A DNA stretch of 37,317 nucleotides from Bimuria novae-zelandiae CBS 107.79 (Eukaryota > Ascomycota > Dothideomycetes > Pleosporales > Didymosphaeriaceae), in the NCBI GenBank assembly GCA_010015655.1, contig ML976680.1, positions 107,685-145,001 on the forward strand, in the 5' to 3' direction. This document shows positions 1-12,000 of this stretch, piece after piece. The notes below the pieces were generated by a model. That model ran no database searches. It had not been told where the DNA came from and worked only from the letters and a program-made list of their open reading frames with translations. The stretch's first letter is position 1. Each line of letters starts with the position of its first letter. The translations under genes were made by a program, and so were the position numbers.

Positions 1-53
1 GCTCATATTATTTGGTTTTCATGCAGAGTCGGAGGGTTCATCCGATTGGCCAC

Positions 54-266
54 TTACATGTGGCCCGTGTACGGCAGATTCAGGCCCTGCGGGGGATAGA
101 TTATAAGGGTAGTTTTAACCTTATATTTAATTATTGCTTTGCTAGGCATTAGTTGTCTATTTATAATATAAATAGCATAGGGTATAGCCTTCTTACGTTT
201 ATAAAGTCCTGCTCTATTAAGTGCTTTTCTTAATATATAGCTCTTCTGTGCTCCTATGTCTAGCAT
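54..266 (-). pseudogene. Retropepsin-like protease fragment of gypsy family C
   Basis: A 70-residue open stretch on the minus strand begins MLDIGAQ. In fungal gypsy elements the retropepsin active site reads D-S/T-G-A, followed by a segment ending in a proline-rich IYPPQG-type stretch, as here. The Ile at the active-site Ser/Thr position fits an ACA to ATA change, the standard RIP transition, so the enzyme should be inactive. The preceding minus-strand sequence encodes the gag zinc knuckle, which is the expected gag-protease order. The fragment stops at a TAA near position 54, close to where the sequence becomes less AT-rich. It is a relic rather than a functional gene. Confidence 0.6.
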
Positions 267-1299
267 GGCTTTTATTTATATTTTTTGAAGCTATACTAGT
301 AGCTTAATTAATGCCTAACTATTAGTGGCATTTACTTCTTTAAAGGCGTTTTCCCGCCTAAGTCTAGGTCTAAAAAAGACATTTTCTCTATAACTGGCTT
401 TGTGGGTTTAAGGCGCCTATCATTTTCCTAAGGCTATTACTAAGTCTTATTTAGGGAAAGTTCACCGTCTTCTTCTTTTATTACTAATTTAATCTAGAGG
501 GTTGGGGTCCCTTTTAGTATACGCTTAAACCTATGCTTGTTTTTCTATCCCTTATATTCCTTATAGTTAGGATATAAGCATGTTTGCCACGCATCTAACA
601 TGTATTTTTTATTAATTAGTAGTAATAGTGCTTAGTTTAGTGCCTAATTAAAATATAAAAAGTATTGCGTTTCGCGTTTATCTTAGAGGTAGATATTATA
701 GCAGGCGATAGGGTAGTTAAACTACTCTTATCTATATTATTAGTATATTTAGGGAAAGTAGCTATATTCCTTAGCTTAGTAATAAATAGTACATTAGTCT
801 TCTCTATAAAGGGTCTATTATATGGTCTCGTGCGTAGGGTTGCGGTGGTCTAGGTTGTACTATAGTTTGTAGTTTAGGTTTTTATTTAGGTACTTTTTCT
901 TAGGGTCTTTATAGGCGTAGCGATAATCTGCCATTTCTCGTACTACTTTACTAACTAGGTTAAGTTAGTAAGCGTGGTAAAATGCTTCTATATAGTCTTA
1001 TTATTTAATCGCTATTAACCTAAAGTCTCCTTCCCTTAGTTAGTGTTTTTCTAAGAAGTTAAAAACATTAATTATTTTATTAGTAACTAGTTTACTATAG
1101 CTAGGGTAAGGTATAAGAGATTAATATATTAGTTCCTTTTCCTTCTCCTTTTTATCTAAACCTTTATATGCATCCTTGTAGAGTTATAAGTTAGGTATCC
1201 CTAATTGCTCTAATCCTTTATTATAGATATTAGCTTATTTAATAGCGTTTACTACTTATTATTCTTTGTTAGCGGTTTCTTCTTTATTAACAATTAGTA

Positions 1300-2256
1300 C
1301 GTTTAGCTACTATGCAATCTTATTCTTAAATCTACAGTTCCTAGCTATGTGGCCTAGTTTACTATATATAAAACATTTACGCGTCTCGATCCTCTGTCGT
1401 TAGGTTCTATCTAAAATACATTAGTTAGGCTTTTAATAGCCTATAGCCTTTCCTATTCCTTTTTTTTGGTTATTAAACTAGACATCTTCTATAGGTTAGG
1501 GGCTATAATAGTTATGTTACTAGCGTTAAGGTGCCTTTAATAGCGACCTATAGACTATAAGTGCCTATTGTCTAAAGCTAGCGTTTTTTAGGTTTTTACA
1601 AAACTCTTCTTACAAGGTAAACTCTTTCCTATTAATATAAAAAGTCTCTTTATATAGTTCTTTTAAGGTTTTTATTTTAGTGCTACTACGTAGGAGTTCT
1701 TCGCGTACATTACGTTTAAGGCCTTATTTATATATTATCTTAAGAAATTTATCCTCTTAGTTAAGTTATATAGTGTACTTGCGGAACTTAGCTATATATT
1801 TAGCTATAAATTAGTATTAGCTAATTATTTAGATCACGGGTTTAGTAAGAGTAGTTTTATTAGTAATTCTAAATATTTATTAAAAGTATATTTTAAATTT
1901 ATTATAGTCTTTAATAATAATAATTATATTAGCATCTCTATTAACGTATTCCTTATTCTTATTATTATAGTCTATATCTAAGTACTTAACTAGGTAAGGA
2001 TAGATCTATTCTTTAGCGCTTTCTTATATATAGGTCGTAGTAAAGATAACTTTCTTTTTATCTTTAAGATCCTAGTTTTAGCTAAAGAAGTAAAGGTCTA
2101 ACTATAAAAGCTAGGTGTTAAGGAGAGTATAATTACTATTATATAAGTTAGGTTTATATGCCTTATTCTTGCCATCCCCTATAAGGGTAACGTAGTTATC
2201 TAAAGCCATAGAAGAGGTAGGGGTTCTAGTAATACTTATATTAAAGGTGTTTAAAA
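1300..2256 (-). pseudogene. gag-like region with CCHC zinc knuckle, gypsy family C
   Basis: The minus strand carries a nucleocapsid-type zinc knuckle at 1334-1375. The spacing is C-x2-C-x4-H-x4-C, with the second Cys turned to Tyr (TGT to TAT), and the core reads KLGHIARNC. Upstream toward the LTR, interrupted minus-strand frames have the helical, charged look of a retrotransposon capsid, but I recognise no further motif. Stops in all frames come from RIP. The position between the 5' LTR and the retropepsin segment supports the gag call. The exact limits are approximate. Confidence 0.6.
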
Positions 2257-2679
2257 TATTAAGATCCTTAGGGGTTGCTAGTCCTTAAGGGCTAAGGTTA
2301 GTTCTTAGGTAGAAGTACTAGTAAAATAAAAAAGGGTTATAGTAATAGCTTGCGCTTATTACTAGGGCGTTCGTATTAAAGATATATATAGTATAATTAA
2401 ATTAACAAGATTGCTTATTTAGATCTAAACAATAGATTAATAAATAGGTTAAACACGATAATAGAAGACTATTATCGCGTTCCTATATGTACGTGGTCCA
2501 GACTGCTCGCTGGCGAGCGCTCTCTACCGAGCGCTCTTCGGCGAGCACTCTCTACAGAGCAGTCACGTGACTTAGCGCCATGCGGCGTAGCACGCGAAAT
2601 GACCAGTCATTCGTAGCGAATGACATGAGGGGTTAAGTACAAAACCGGCACAGTCTTCCTGGGATCTCGGATCCTAACA
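2257..2679 (-). repeat. 5' LTR of gypsy family C (423 bp)
   Basis: On the minus strand this starts TGTTAGGATC at 2679 and ends in TTAATA at 2257, a RIP-altered TTAACA, giving the usual TG...CA ends. The last 230 bases or so align by eye with the 3' half of the solo LTR at 34021-34451: both share TATAGGAACGC, then AGAACTAACC and GGACTAGC before the end. The half near 2490-2679 is GC-rich and unmutated, while 2257-2485 is heavily RIP-mutated. Confidence 0.75.
2501..2624. other. Hairpin cluster and CACGTG palindrome in the LTR of family C
   Basis: GACTGCTC (2501-2508) pairs with GAGCAGTC (2557-2564). Between them lie several GAGCGCTC-type units that can also pair with each other. GTCACGTGAC (2562-2571) is a perfect 10-bp palindrome with the bHLH core CACGTG. 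GTCATTCG and CGAATGAC (2606-2624) form 8-bp perfect arms with a 3-base loop. All lie in the U3-like part of the LTR, where promoter elements are expected. The regulatory role is inference. Confidence 0.45.
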
Positions 2680-3866
2680 CTTAGAATAAATTAAATATTT
2701 TAATAAGTATATTAGAAATTTAATAAAAGGTATATATTAGTTATTAGTGCTAGACGGGCACGAGAGCAATAGGTTAGTTAAGTTTAAGGCTTATTATAAA
2801 GTATATAATAGTATAACTATTAGTCTCCCTCTACACTTATCTTATCTAACTTAGCTACTTAATATTAGATATTTTAGTATCTTAAAGCGCTTTTATAGTT
2901 ATAAGATTAATATATTTATTAAATCTTATATTTATTATATTACTAAAGTTAAGTTCTTCTTAGTCGTCTATAACACCTATATTAAGACTATAACGACAGA
3001 AAATATTATAGCTAGGTTCTATAGGGCTAGTTTAATCTCTTATAATTCTTAGGCGGTCCTATTAAAGCTAGATATTAAGTTATAAACGCCTACACCCCCT
3101 AAAACGCCTTTAGTAGATACTAACCCTTAGGTTTCTTAGACGTCGCGTAACCCCATAAAAGCTCTCTTATAAACTAACTATATAAAGTAAAAAATTACTA
3201 ATTATTAAAAAAGCTCCCTAATTCTAATTTTTAATATAATTAGTTAAATAATTAAGAATATAGAGGTATTAGCGCATACTGTAAGTAGGTAGGTGGTATG
3301 TGTAAAGGTAGTATATTGTGTGTGTAATGGTCTGAGTTGCTCTGTGTGTTCAGATGTGTGTACATAGAGTAATCAGAGGCTCGTATATAGTGATAGAGCT
3401 AACTTATGAGACTAGTGTTGTCCTGTGACATATCTTTAGGGTGCTTACACATACAGTTACCCTATTAACTATAAAAAATACGACCTTTTAGAAGGTAAAT
3501 AAGATACTAAGTAAGCGTTAAAAGGCAAAAAGGAGACATCTCTAGTAAGGAAAAGTACTTAGTGTAGAGAATAGACAAGATATAGTAGCTTAGAAAGACG
3601 TAGAGGCTATAGTAAAGGAAGATAGATACTCTTAGGACGGTAGTAGAGGATTAGGTTAGCTAACTTTACGACGATGTGGCAACTGCGGAGAAACTAGACA
3701 TAATATGCGAACGTGTCAGGAAAATATAGAGATATGTAGTAAGTCTATAAATAAGCGAGTTAATTTATTAAAGCGTTATAATTAACTAATTAAAGTTGGG
3801 AGGTTCGATAGTAGGGAACCGTAATCTAAGTGCTAATATAATCTAAGTGCTGATAAAACTACGTTA
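2680..3866 (+). pseudogene. Fot/pogo-type (Tc1-mariner superfamily) transposase, C-terminal half, RIP-degraded and interrupted
   Basis: The plus-strand frame starting at 2681 reads into LLVLDGHES (Asp codon 2753-2755), the second catalytic Asp region of fungal pogo/Fot DDE transposases. It is followed by the typical proline-, histidine- and leucine-rich stretch and a long tail. The C-terminal zinc knuckle at 3675-3716 (C-x2-C-x4-H-x4-C, RRCGNCGE then H and TC) is the hallmark of this family and is intact. The frame has many TAG/TAA codons at former Gln and Trp positions. The reading frame continues across the solo LTR at 3280-3449 once that insert is removed. The 5' half is missing because family C inserted at 2679/2680. 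The 3' end abuts a TA followed by family A sequence, as expected for a TA-targeting element. Confidence 0.82.
3280..3449. mobile_element. Solo LTR (170 bp) with 5-bp TSD CATAC inside the Fot transposase
   Basis: The insert starts TGTAAG and ends CTTACA. It is flanked by direct copies of CATAC at 3275-3279 and 3450-3454. Removing it rejoins the transposase frame (LAHT then VTLL). Unlike its surroundings it is full of TpG and CpA, so it escaped RIP. TG...CA ends plus a 5-bp duplication indicate an LTR; no internal region is present. The family is not recognisable and it does not match the other LTRs in the window. A small non-autonomous LTR element is possible. Confidence 0.75.
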
Positions 3867-6100
3867 TAGTAAGTCCCCTTATAAAGCTTACTAGTAAAGG
3901 AGTGGAATTTAACTTCTTAAAAATAGCGTTCTATATAGACCCCGCGCTAGTGTACTTTAACCCTAAATAAAAATTAGTATTAAAAGTAAACGCCTTTAGC
4001 GAATTAATTAGGGGATACTTCTCTTTGTATAATAATAATAATAATAAGATTCTATGTCTAGTAGCTTACTTCTTAGTAAAGAATAGCCCGATAAAATGTA
4101 ATTACGCTATCTATAATAAAGTTATACTTATAGTTATTAAGTACGTAAATAAATAAGACTATATATATTAAGTAGTAAAGCACCGTACGGTCTATACTAA
4201 TTATAAAAACTTTACGTATTTCGCTACTAAATAAAGGTTAACGAACGACACGTTTACTAGGTAAATATACTTAGCTATATTAATATAATATTTATATATA
4301 GACTAGGATTAGTAAACTCTAGGCTAGATATCTTCTTCTAAAAAAAACTAAGACTTACTAAAGAATAATAAAGATAATAAATTAAAGTTAAGGAACTTTA
4401 CGCTTTTGTAATAGACTACTAAAAGAAATAGCCTAAAGTCTTTTATCCCCTAAATACCTACTACTATAGAGGAACCTAATTATACTAAAATAAACAAGGA
4501 CCTAGTGCTTACTTACCTAACACGTCCTAGACTACCTATATTAACCCCCTAAGAAGGCGATAACCTTGCCGAACAACGCGAACTAGACTTGAATACTATA
4601 TAAGAAAAGGCAGAATACGATAAAGATAGCGTGTATAGTAAAATAAAAGTCTATATTAAAAATAGGCTTAGGAAGTTTAAACCTAAGCAAACGTTATTTA
4701 TTAGTATCTTAGAATATAGAATAGATAACTAAGGATACCTATACTACAGGTTAAGATAATAAATACTAAAATTAGAACTTTTATAAATAAAGCTAATAGT
4801 AGTCGCGTATAGTTCCCTAGCTTTAAAATACTTAAGATAAAAAATATTTATAAAATTCTTGCTTAAGACTACTTCTTTCTAAGGATATCTAACTAAGTAA
4901 GGTAGTGTATTAAGAACTATAATATCTATAGAAAAACCAAACTATAGAGAGAAGAAAAATAGGGCATGCTAGAGCTCTTATTACTACCTAAATATGGATA
5001 AAAGGACATTATAATAGACATTAATATTATTCTACCTAGGAGTAATAGCTTCACAAATATTATAATAATTATAAATAAACTTAGTAAGGGTCCTAAGTTT
5101 ATTAGTCTTTTAAATTTTAATATATTATAGTTACAGGAGCGGTTTTTTAATACTAGGCAGCAGGCTGCTTTTTCACCTCCTCTATTATATTAGACCGCGG
5201 GGGATAGTGCGTGAGCGAATTTTAGACTATACTTTATAAATAAGTAGGAATTAAGTAAAGACTGTCTATAGTAAAGCACCCAGAGACGGATAGGCAGATA
5301 GAATAAATAAACTCTATCCTTAATGTTTACCTTTAGGCATATTATAACTAGTAATAAGATAACAAGAAAAAGTGGTTTCCTATAGCTTAGATAGCTATTA
5401 AAGGGCGAAAAGCTATATTAACAAAAGTTAATTTATTTTTCTTATCCTATAGCTAGAATATTAAACTAGTTAAGAACTTTAGAATATAGAGATAAGCCTT
5501 AGAGCTTAAAACTAACGTAAAGAAGGCTATAAAGGTAATAATAAAAAGTTTAAAGAGATTTTTAACTATGTCTAAGTAAAAATAATAATATCTTTATAAG
5601 AATAAGAGCGCCTAGGAAACTATTAACATAAAAATATTTTAATTTTAAAAGAAGTAGATGAAGCATGGCTAAAATATAAAGACTACTTCTAAAACTAGCG
5701 TCTAAGTAAAAAGCTTAACTAGAAGTAAGAAATGTTTACTATAAAGAAGGTAATAAACTCTTATATAGTAAAACTAGATATTCTATCGAACATACGCCTA
5801 AGGTTCCACGTAAATAGGTTAAAGTTAGTCTTATTAAACTTTATCCTAAGTTATATTACTAATAATGCTCAGCCCGAGGTAATTATAATAAAAAATAAAG
5901 AGGAAGAGCATAGCGTAATTAATATATATAAAAAATATTAGTCCTGTAGAGGTAAGAAAGTAGAATATCTAGTATAGTAAAAAAAACTACTCTTAAAGAA
6001 CTTAGGAATCTCGCAAATATCTTAACTAAGCTACTACGTTCGACTATTGAGAAAAGTTTACTAAGCTATATTAAAATTATAATAACAAACTCCTAATAGG
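3867..6100 (+). pseudogene. pol fragment (end of RT, RNase H, integrase) of outer family A copy
   Basis: The plus strand encodes RNase H followed by integrase. The integrase core aspartate region (R/S-DRGG type) is at about 5190-5210, with the Asp codon at 5193-5195. The segment at 5732-5941 reads like the region after the integrase core of chromoviruses, ending in an FHVNRLKL-type stretch. The next 150 bases contain a weak chromodomain-like string (GKKVEYLV). Stops occur throughout, mostly TAG/TAA at former Gln or Trp codons. The piece starts mid-gene because of the Fot insertion to its left. It corresponds closely to 10459-12700 of the nested copy. Confidence 0.75.
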
Positions 6101-7289
6101 ATTCTATCGCGATATCCCCTAAATTAGCTTCTATTGGAGTCTAAAGGAGGCTTTATAATACCTGCCTTACTAAGCTAAGGAACTTAGCTAGATAAAGGTA
6201 TCTAAAATAAGGGTAGAAATAATATTATTAAAGAATAAAGTTAAGTATTAGGTAAGGCTAACAATTAGGCTAAAAGAAAGTATAGGTAATATTATTTACT
6301 TAAAAAAGGAAGTTAAGAAGACATTTTAAAAAGGTAACTTAAAGACTTTTAACACTACTAAGGATAGTAAGGGAACTAAATAGCTCTTATAATAATAAGG
6401 GATAACCCTTACGAAAGAAGGGAGCTTTAAAAAGTAAACTAAAGATAAAAAGGAGAGAGAAACTAGATAAAAGGAGTATATTTAGCTACTAAAGGAATAG
6501 TAAAATCTTTTTTAGTAATGTCTAGATTTTCTTCTTTGCTATCTAATATACTACTAAGGTTAAAAAAGCTATTATCCTCCTTATTTAGGCGCCTCTTAAT
6601 TATAATAGCCTAAATATACTAGCGTAAGCCCTAGTAGGCTTAAGTAGATATATTAGCTCCCGCGAGGACCTTATTTATTACCTAAAAACTATTTATTATA
6701 ATACTCTTATCTACTACTATAAACTTAAAGATGGTTAAAAGTCTTTTTAACTATAATAGCAATGCGCTCTAGGAGCTAAATAGTTTTAAAAAAAAAGTAA
6801 TAGGGTCTAAAGCAATAATACTCTTACTCGTAATGGAGGTATAGTAAATAATAATAATAACCTTACAAGTAGAATAAAACGCGTTAAAGTTAATAAAAAA
6901 GGTCTTTCACTTTTAGTTACTTTTTAAAACCTCGTTTAAAAGATAGCTTATATTAATAACTATAATATTAGTAAACTTTTCGTGGCTAACTTTGTTAAGG
7001 GCAGGCTAAATCTAGATAGGGGAAGAATGTAGCTAGTAAGCTTATAGGTACGACACTCCTTGCAGGATACCGTCTTGCCCGCTAGTACCTACTAATGAAC
7101 GTATTTATAGGTAGTATAATTAATATACTAGCTCTTAATTATCGCGCGTAGTAAAATTAGCCCCTAAAAGCTAAGCTTATTAAGTTAGTAAGTGCGCACA
7201 CCTAGGCTAATAAAAAAACTAAAAAGAGGGTTACAAGAGTAAAGAGGCAAGTTAAAAGATAAGAAACAAAAGTATAAAAAAGAGTCTAG

Positions 7290-7450
7290 TGTAATAGGCT
7301 ACGCCCAGTTGTTGCCTCGGATCCTTAATCCTTGATTATGCGAACCCTAGATATATAAGTTTAATGCCTAAAGCTTAACTTTAGACTCTTTATTAAATTT
7401 ATAAGTATTCCTTTAGCACCTTTAGCTCCTTAAGCACCTAGCCCCTTATA
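7290..7450 (+). repeat. 5' LTR of nested family A element (161 bp)
   Basis: It starts TGTAATAGGCTACGCCC and ends GCCCCTTATA (originally TTACA). The same 161-bp unit recurs at 14619-14779 and, in reverse, at 24863-25023 and 32195-32355. Confidence 0.92.
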
Positions 7451-8900
7451 TTAAATTTAATTACTTTTACCCGTCGCGGGATAAGTAGATTTTAAATATA
7501 ACTATAGACTAAAGCTATAAAGTAGCACGCGAATTTAAAAAACTTACGTAAATAAATACTATAAAGGTAACGCCTAGACCTGCGAGGAAATAGAACCCTC
7601 CTTAGTAAGTAATTAAAAAGGAGTTCTAATAGATGCTTAACGCTAGCAAGACTATCTTTACTAAAAAAAAACATTATAGAAATAAGAATAAGACCTTTTA
7701 CTAAAGATCTATATTTTAGCGCGAACGATTATGCGTAATAAGCTATTAGCTTATAAAAAAGTAATAGCTAGGGAAACAAAAGGATAGCCTCCCTATTTAT
7801 AACTAAACTCTAGGTATTAGGAGTTAACAAGAATAAAATATAATAATTCTTAAGTAAGATTAAAGTACTTGTTAACTTCTAAGACACTTTTTAGTCTTTA
7901 CTATAAAAAGTAAAAGGACTAACTAAAAAAATAATAAGGAAGCGCTAAAAACCCCTAATAATATAATAATACTTTTAAGAGATAAGAGGTACGAATTAGC
8001 TATTAAAAGTAGACTAATAGATAGAGCTACTAAAAAGATTAATAGTAGAGCTTGTCTTAAACTATGGAAAAAGCTACCACCCTAAGATCCTTAACTTAGC
8101 CTACTTTAATAGTAAATAACAGGATTACTACTACTTTAGAATAGTAATATAATATAAGCTCCTAGAGGATAGGGACTGCCTTAGAAATATACCTAAATAT
8201 ATTATTAGTTAATTAACAGGACGTGTAGTAACGGTGGGAATTATATACCTAGACTACTACCTAGGATACACTAAAGCTAACCTTTAAAAGCTACTAAACT
8301 ATAACTCTTAGAACTACCTAGCCGAAGAAATTACGCGTAACTACTTATTTATAATATAATAAGGGAACTAGAAGCTTCGTAACTTTAACTTTAACTTTAA
8401 TAACTATACTATAAAAGCTAAGGAGTATAGTTAGGAAATTTTAAAAAATTTATACCTTTAGAGCCTCCGCGAGGACTTATAAGACTAAATAATTATAGTA
8501 AATATAAATAATAATTAGGACCTATAAGGGGTTTAAAAGAGAGTTAATAAGATTAAAGAAAACCTTTCTAAAATATATTATAGCTACTAAAGTTTTCTAC
8601 TAAGAATAGGGCGCTAGACGAGATAGATTAGGAACTCACCTAAGCTAACCCTAAAAGGATGTCTGGCTAACGAAGCTAAGATAAAAGACACTAAGCGACA
8701 GATAGAACTACGGGACATAAATTTAGCAACACCTAGAAACGAGCCACGTAGGTGTCGCGCGAGGTAATAGAAACCTATAAGAAGAATAGTTCCTATTTTT
8801 ATTATAAAGATACAGGACACCGCGTAAAGTAGTGTAAACCTTTACTTATAATAAAGCTAGCATAAGTTCGCGCTACTATACCTACTACTAAGGAATTTTT
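7451..8900 (+). pseudogene. gag-like region of nested family A element
   Basis: Plus-strand sequence after the 5' LTR ends in a nucleocapsid-type zinc knuckle at 8794-8835. The spacing is C-x2-C-x4-H-x4-C, with both first cysteines turned to Tyr (TAT) and the Gln before the last Cys turned to a stop; the GHRVK core, the His (8818-8820) and the last Cys (8833-8835) remain. Upstream frames are interrupted by stops and show a charged, helical capsid-like composition without other recognisable motifs. The open stretches on the opposite strand at 7492-7674 and 8614-8820 are antisense shadows of this region. The same knuckle is seen in reverse near 30790-30835 in the other complete copy. Confidence 0.65.
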
Positions 8901-9039
8901 TAATAAAGAGTTTAATATAGCCTTTATTAATTTAGAAAACTAAGTCCTTTTCGTAATAGTCGTCGCTAGGAGGTAAAAGTAGGAAAAGGGCAAAAGATAA
9001 ATTTTAATAACTTTTAAAAGCTATAGCTAAACTTAATAT

Positions 9040-12000
9040 TAGTAATAGTACACTTACTTATTAATAATATTATATTTACATCGACAATAATTAATTTAGG
9101 TTATTTAATCTTTAAATTTATATTAAAAAACTTATAACAAAAGCCTACCTATAGCGTAAGAACCTACCTTAACTATAGGAGGTTATTAGTATTAGAGGCA
9201 TGCGACTCTTCGTACGTAAAGTAGTTTAACTAAAAGTAAATATTAATAGCTATATAGAACTAATATAACTATACGTCTTACCTAACAACAAGTCGTATGA
9301 TCTAATCCTTAGCCTAATCTAAATAAAAAAGAATAGTGTTAAACTAGCCCTAGTAAAACAATTAATCTAAATTAAAAGTTCAGGCACCCGTATCCGTAAC
9401 TAAGAAAGTAAGAAACTATTAATAAAGCCCTAAGGGGTATTAGCTATAGCCTTTATAGCCCTAAATTAGCATAATTAACGCCTAGGAAACGGGGCTAAGG
9501 TGTTTTTTATATTAATAAAGGATATATAGAAGGTGTTAACCTATAAGCTAAAGGTAAACCTATAAAAGTTACTACCTAAAGCTTTTAAGAACTTGTAGCG
9601 TATCTTTTATAAGGAATAAGCTAACAAGCTCCCCCCGTACTATAGACCTAGAGTAGATCTTTCTATCCCTCTCGTGGAAAAACATAACAAGACCCTAGAG
9701 GTCCCCTATAGCCCTCTATTTAATATGTCTCGTAAAGAGTTGCTCGTCCTTTACAAAAAGCTTATTAAATACTTAAATAAAAGCTTTATTTTAGTAAGTA
9801 AGTCTAGCGCTATTACCCTAGTATTATTTACTAAGAAACTTAGTAAAGGACTACGCTTTTACGTTAATTATTAAGCCCTAAACGCTATTTTAAAGAAGGA
9901 CTAGTACCCTTTACTATTAATTAGTAAAACCCTTTAGCTCCTCCCGAAGGCTAAATAGTTTAGTAAACTTAATATAATTTAAGCTTTTTATAAGCTTTAG
10001 ATAATAAAAGGCAAGGAATAGAAAACAGCGTTTAAAATCTAATTTAGTCTTTATAAGTAGTTAGTAGTTCCTTTTAGCCTAGCTAATGCGCTAAGTACGT
10101 TCTAGCGATATATTAACTAGGTACTAAGGGAGCACCTTAATAACTACTACTTAGCGTATATAAATAATATTCTTATCTTCTCTAGTAGTAGCTAAAAAGA
10201 CCACGAAGAAAAATTAGGTACTATAATTTAGAAGTTAGGGGCTATAGGACTATACTTAAATATTAAAAAATCTAAGTTCTGCGTTAAAAAGACTAAGTAC
10301 CTTAAATTTATTATAGAAGTTAATAAGGGCGTAAGTATAGACCTAGATAAAATCTAAGTAATTTAAGAATAGAAGCTACTAACTTTAGTAAAGAAAGTTT
10401 AAAGCTTTATAGACTTCGCGAACTTTTATTAGAGATTTATATAAGACTTTTCTAGCATAGTAAGCCCCCTTATAAAGCTTACTAGTAAAGGAGTAGAATT
10501 TATTTAGGGATAAAAGTAGTAACATGTATTTAACTTCTTAAAGATAGTGTTCTATATAGACCCTGCGCTAGCCTACTTTAATCTTAAATAAGAATTAGTA
10601 CTAGAAGCAAACGCCTTTAGCTAGTTAATTAGAAGATACTTCTCTTAGTATAATAATAATAAGATTCTGCGCCTAGTGGCTTACTTCTTAGCAAAGAATA
10701 GCCTGGTAGAATATAACTACGCTATTTATAATAAAGAGATGTTTATAGTTATTAAATATATAAATAAATAAGACTATATATATTAAGTGGTAAAGCACCT
10801 TACGGACTATACTAATTATAAGAACCTTATGTATTTCGCTACTAAATAAAGGTTGGATAAACGACACGTTTAGTAGGTAGATACACTTAGCTATATTAAT
10901 ATAATATTTATATATAGACTAAGGTTAGTAAACTCTAAGGTAAACGCCCTCTCTTAGAGGGACTAAGACCTACTAAAGGATAGTAAAGATAATAAATTAA
11001 AGTTAAAGCACTTTACGCATTTTTAAAAGACTACTAAAAGAAATACCTTAAAGTCTTTTATCCCCTAAATGCCTATTACTATAAAGGAACCTAACTATAC
11101 TAAAATAGATAAGGACTTAGTGCTTGCTTACCTAACACGCCCTAAACTACCTATATTAACACTTTAAGGAGATAATAGTCCTGCTAAGCGACGTGAACTA
11201 GACTTTAATACTATATAGTAAGAGATAGAATGCGATAAAGATAGCGCGTATAATAAAATAAAGGTCTATATTAAGAACAGGCTTAGGAAGTTTAAATCTA
11301 GATAGAAGTTATTTATTAGTATCTTAGAATATAGTATAAATAACTAAGGGTACCTATGCTATAGGTTAAGATAATAGGTACTAGAATTAAAACCTCTATA
11401 AATAAAGCTAATAGCAGTCGCGTATAGTTTCCTAGCTTTAAGATACTTAAAATAAAAAAATACTTATAAAATTCTTACTGAAGATTACTTCTTCTTAGGG
11501 ATATCTAATTAAGTAAGGCAGTACATTAAGAACTATAATATTTATAAAAGAACTAAACTATAAAGAGAAGCAAAATAGGGCCTACTAAAGCCCGTACTAC
11601 TACCTAAATAAGGATAAAAGGATATTATAATAAACTTTATTACTACTCTACCTAAGAGCAATAGCTGCACGAATATTATAATAATTATAAATAAACTTAG
11701 TAAGGACCCTAAGTTTATTAGTCTCTTAAATTTTAATATACCTATAGTTACGATAGCGTTTCTTTAATACTAGGTAGTAGACCACTTCTTTCCCTCCTCT
11801 ATTATATCGGACCGCGGGGGACAATTCGTGAGCGAATTTTAGACTACACTCTATAAATAAGTAGGTATTAACTAAAGACTGTCTATAGCAAAGCACCCGG
11901 AGACAGACAGGCAGATAAAATAAATAAACTCTATCCTTAAAGCCTACCTCGAGGCGTACTATAACTAGTAATAAAATAATTAGATAAAGTAGCTTCCTAT

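Larger units (their letters stand above)
1..2679 (-). mobile_element. Ty3/gypsy retrotransposon, family C, 5' half (LTR, gag, protease), RIP-degraded
   Basis: Read on the minus strand, this stretch runs from a 5' LTR (2257-2679) through a gag-like region with a CCHC knuckle (1334-1375) to a retropepsin-like segment (54-266). The pol region would continue past the left edge. The interior is RIP-mutated, with very few CpA or TpG and stops in every frame. The element ends abruptly at 2679, where the coding frame of a Fot/pogo transposase begins, so it inserted into that transposon. The expected 5-bp duplication copy on this side would be cttag (2680-2684); its partner lies outside the window. 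The first 100 bases or so are less mutated than the rest and may contain a further junction that cannot be resolved. Confidence 0.8.
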
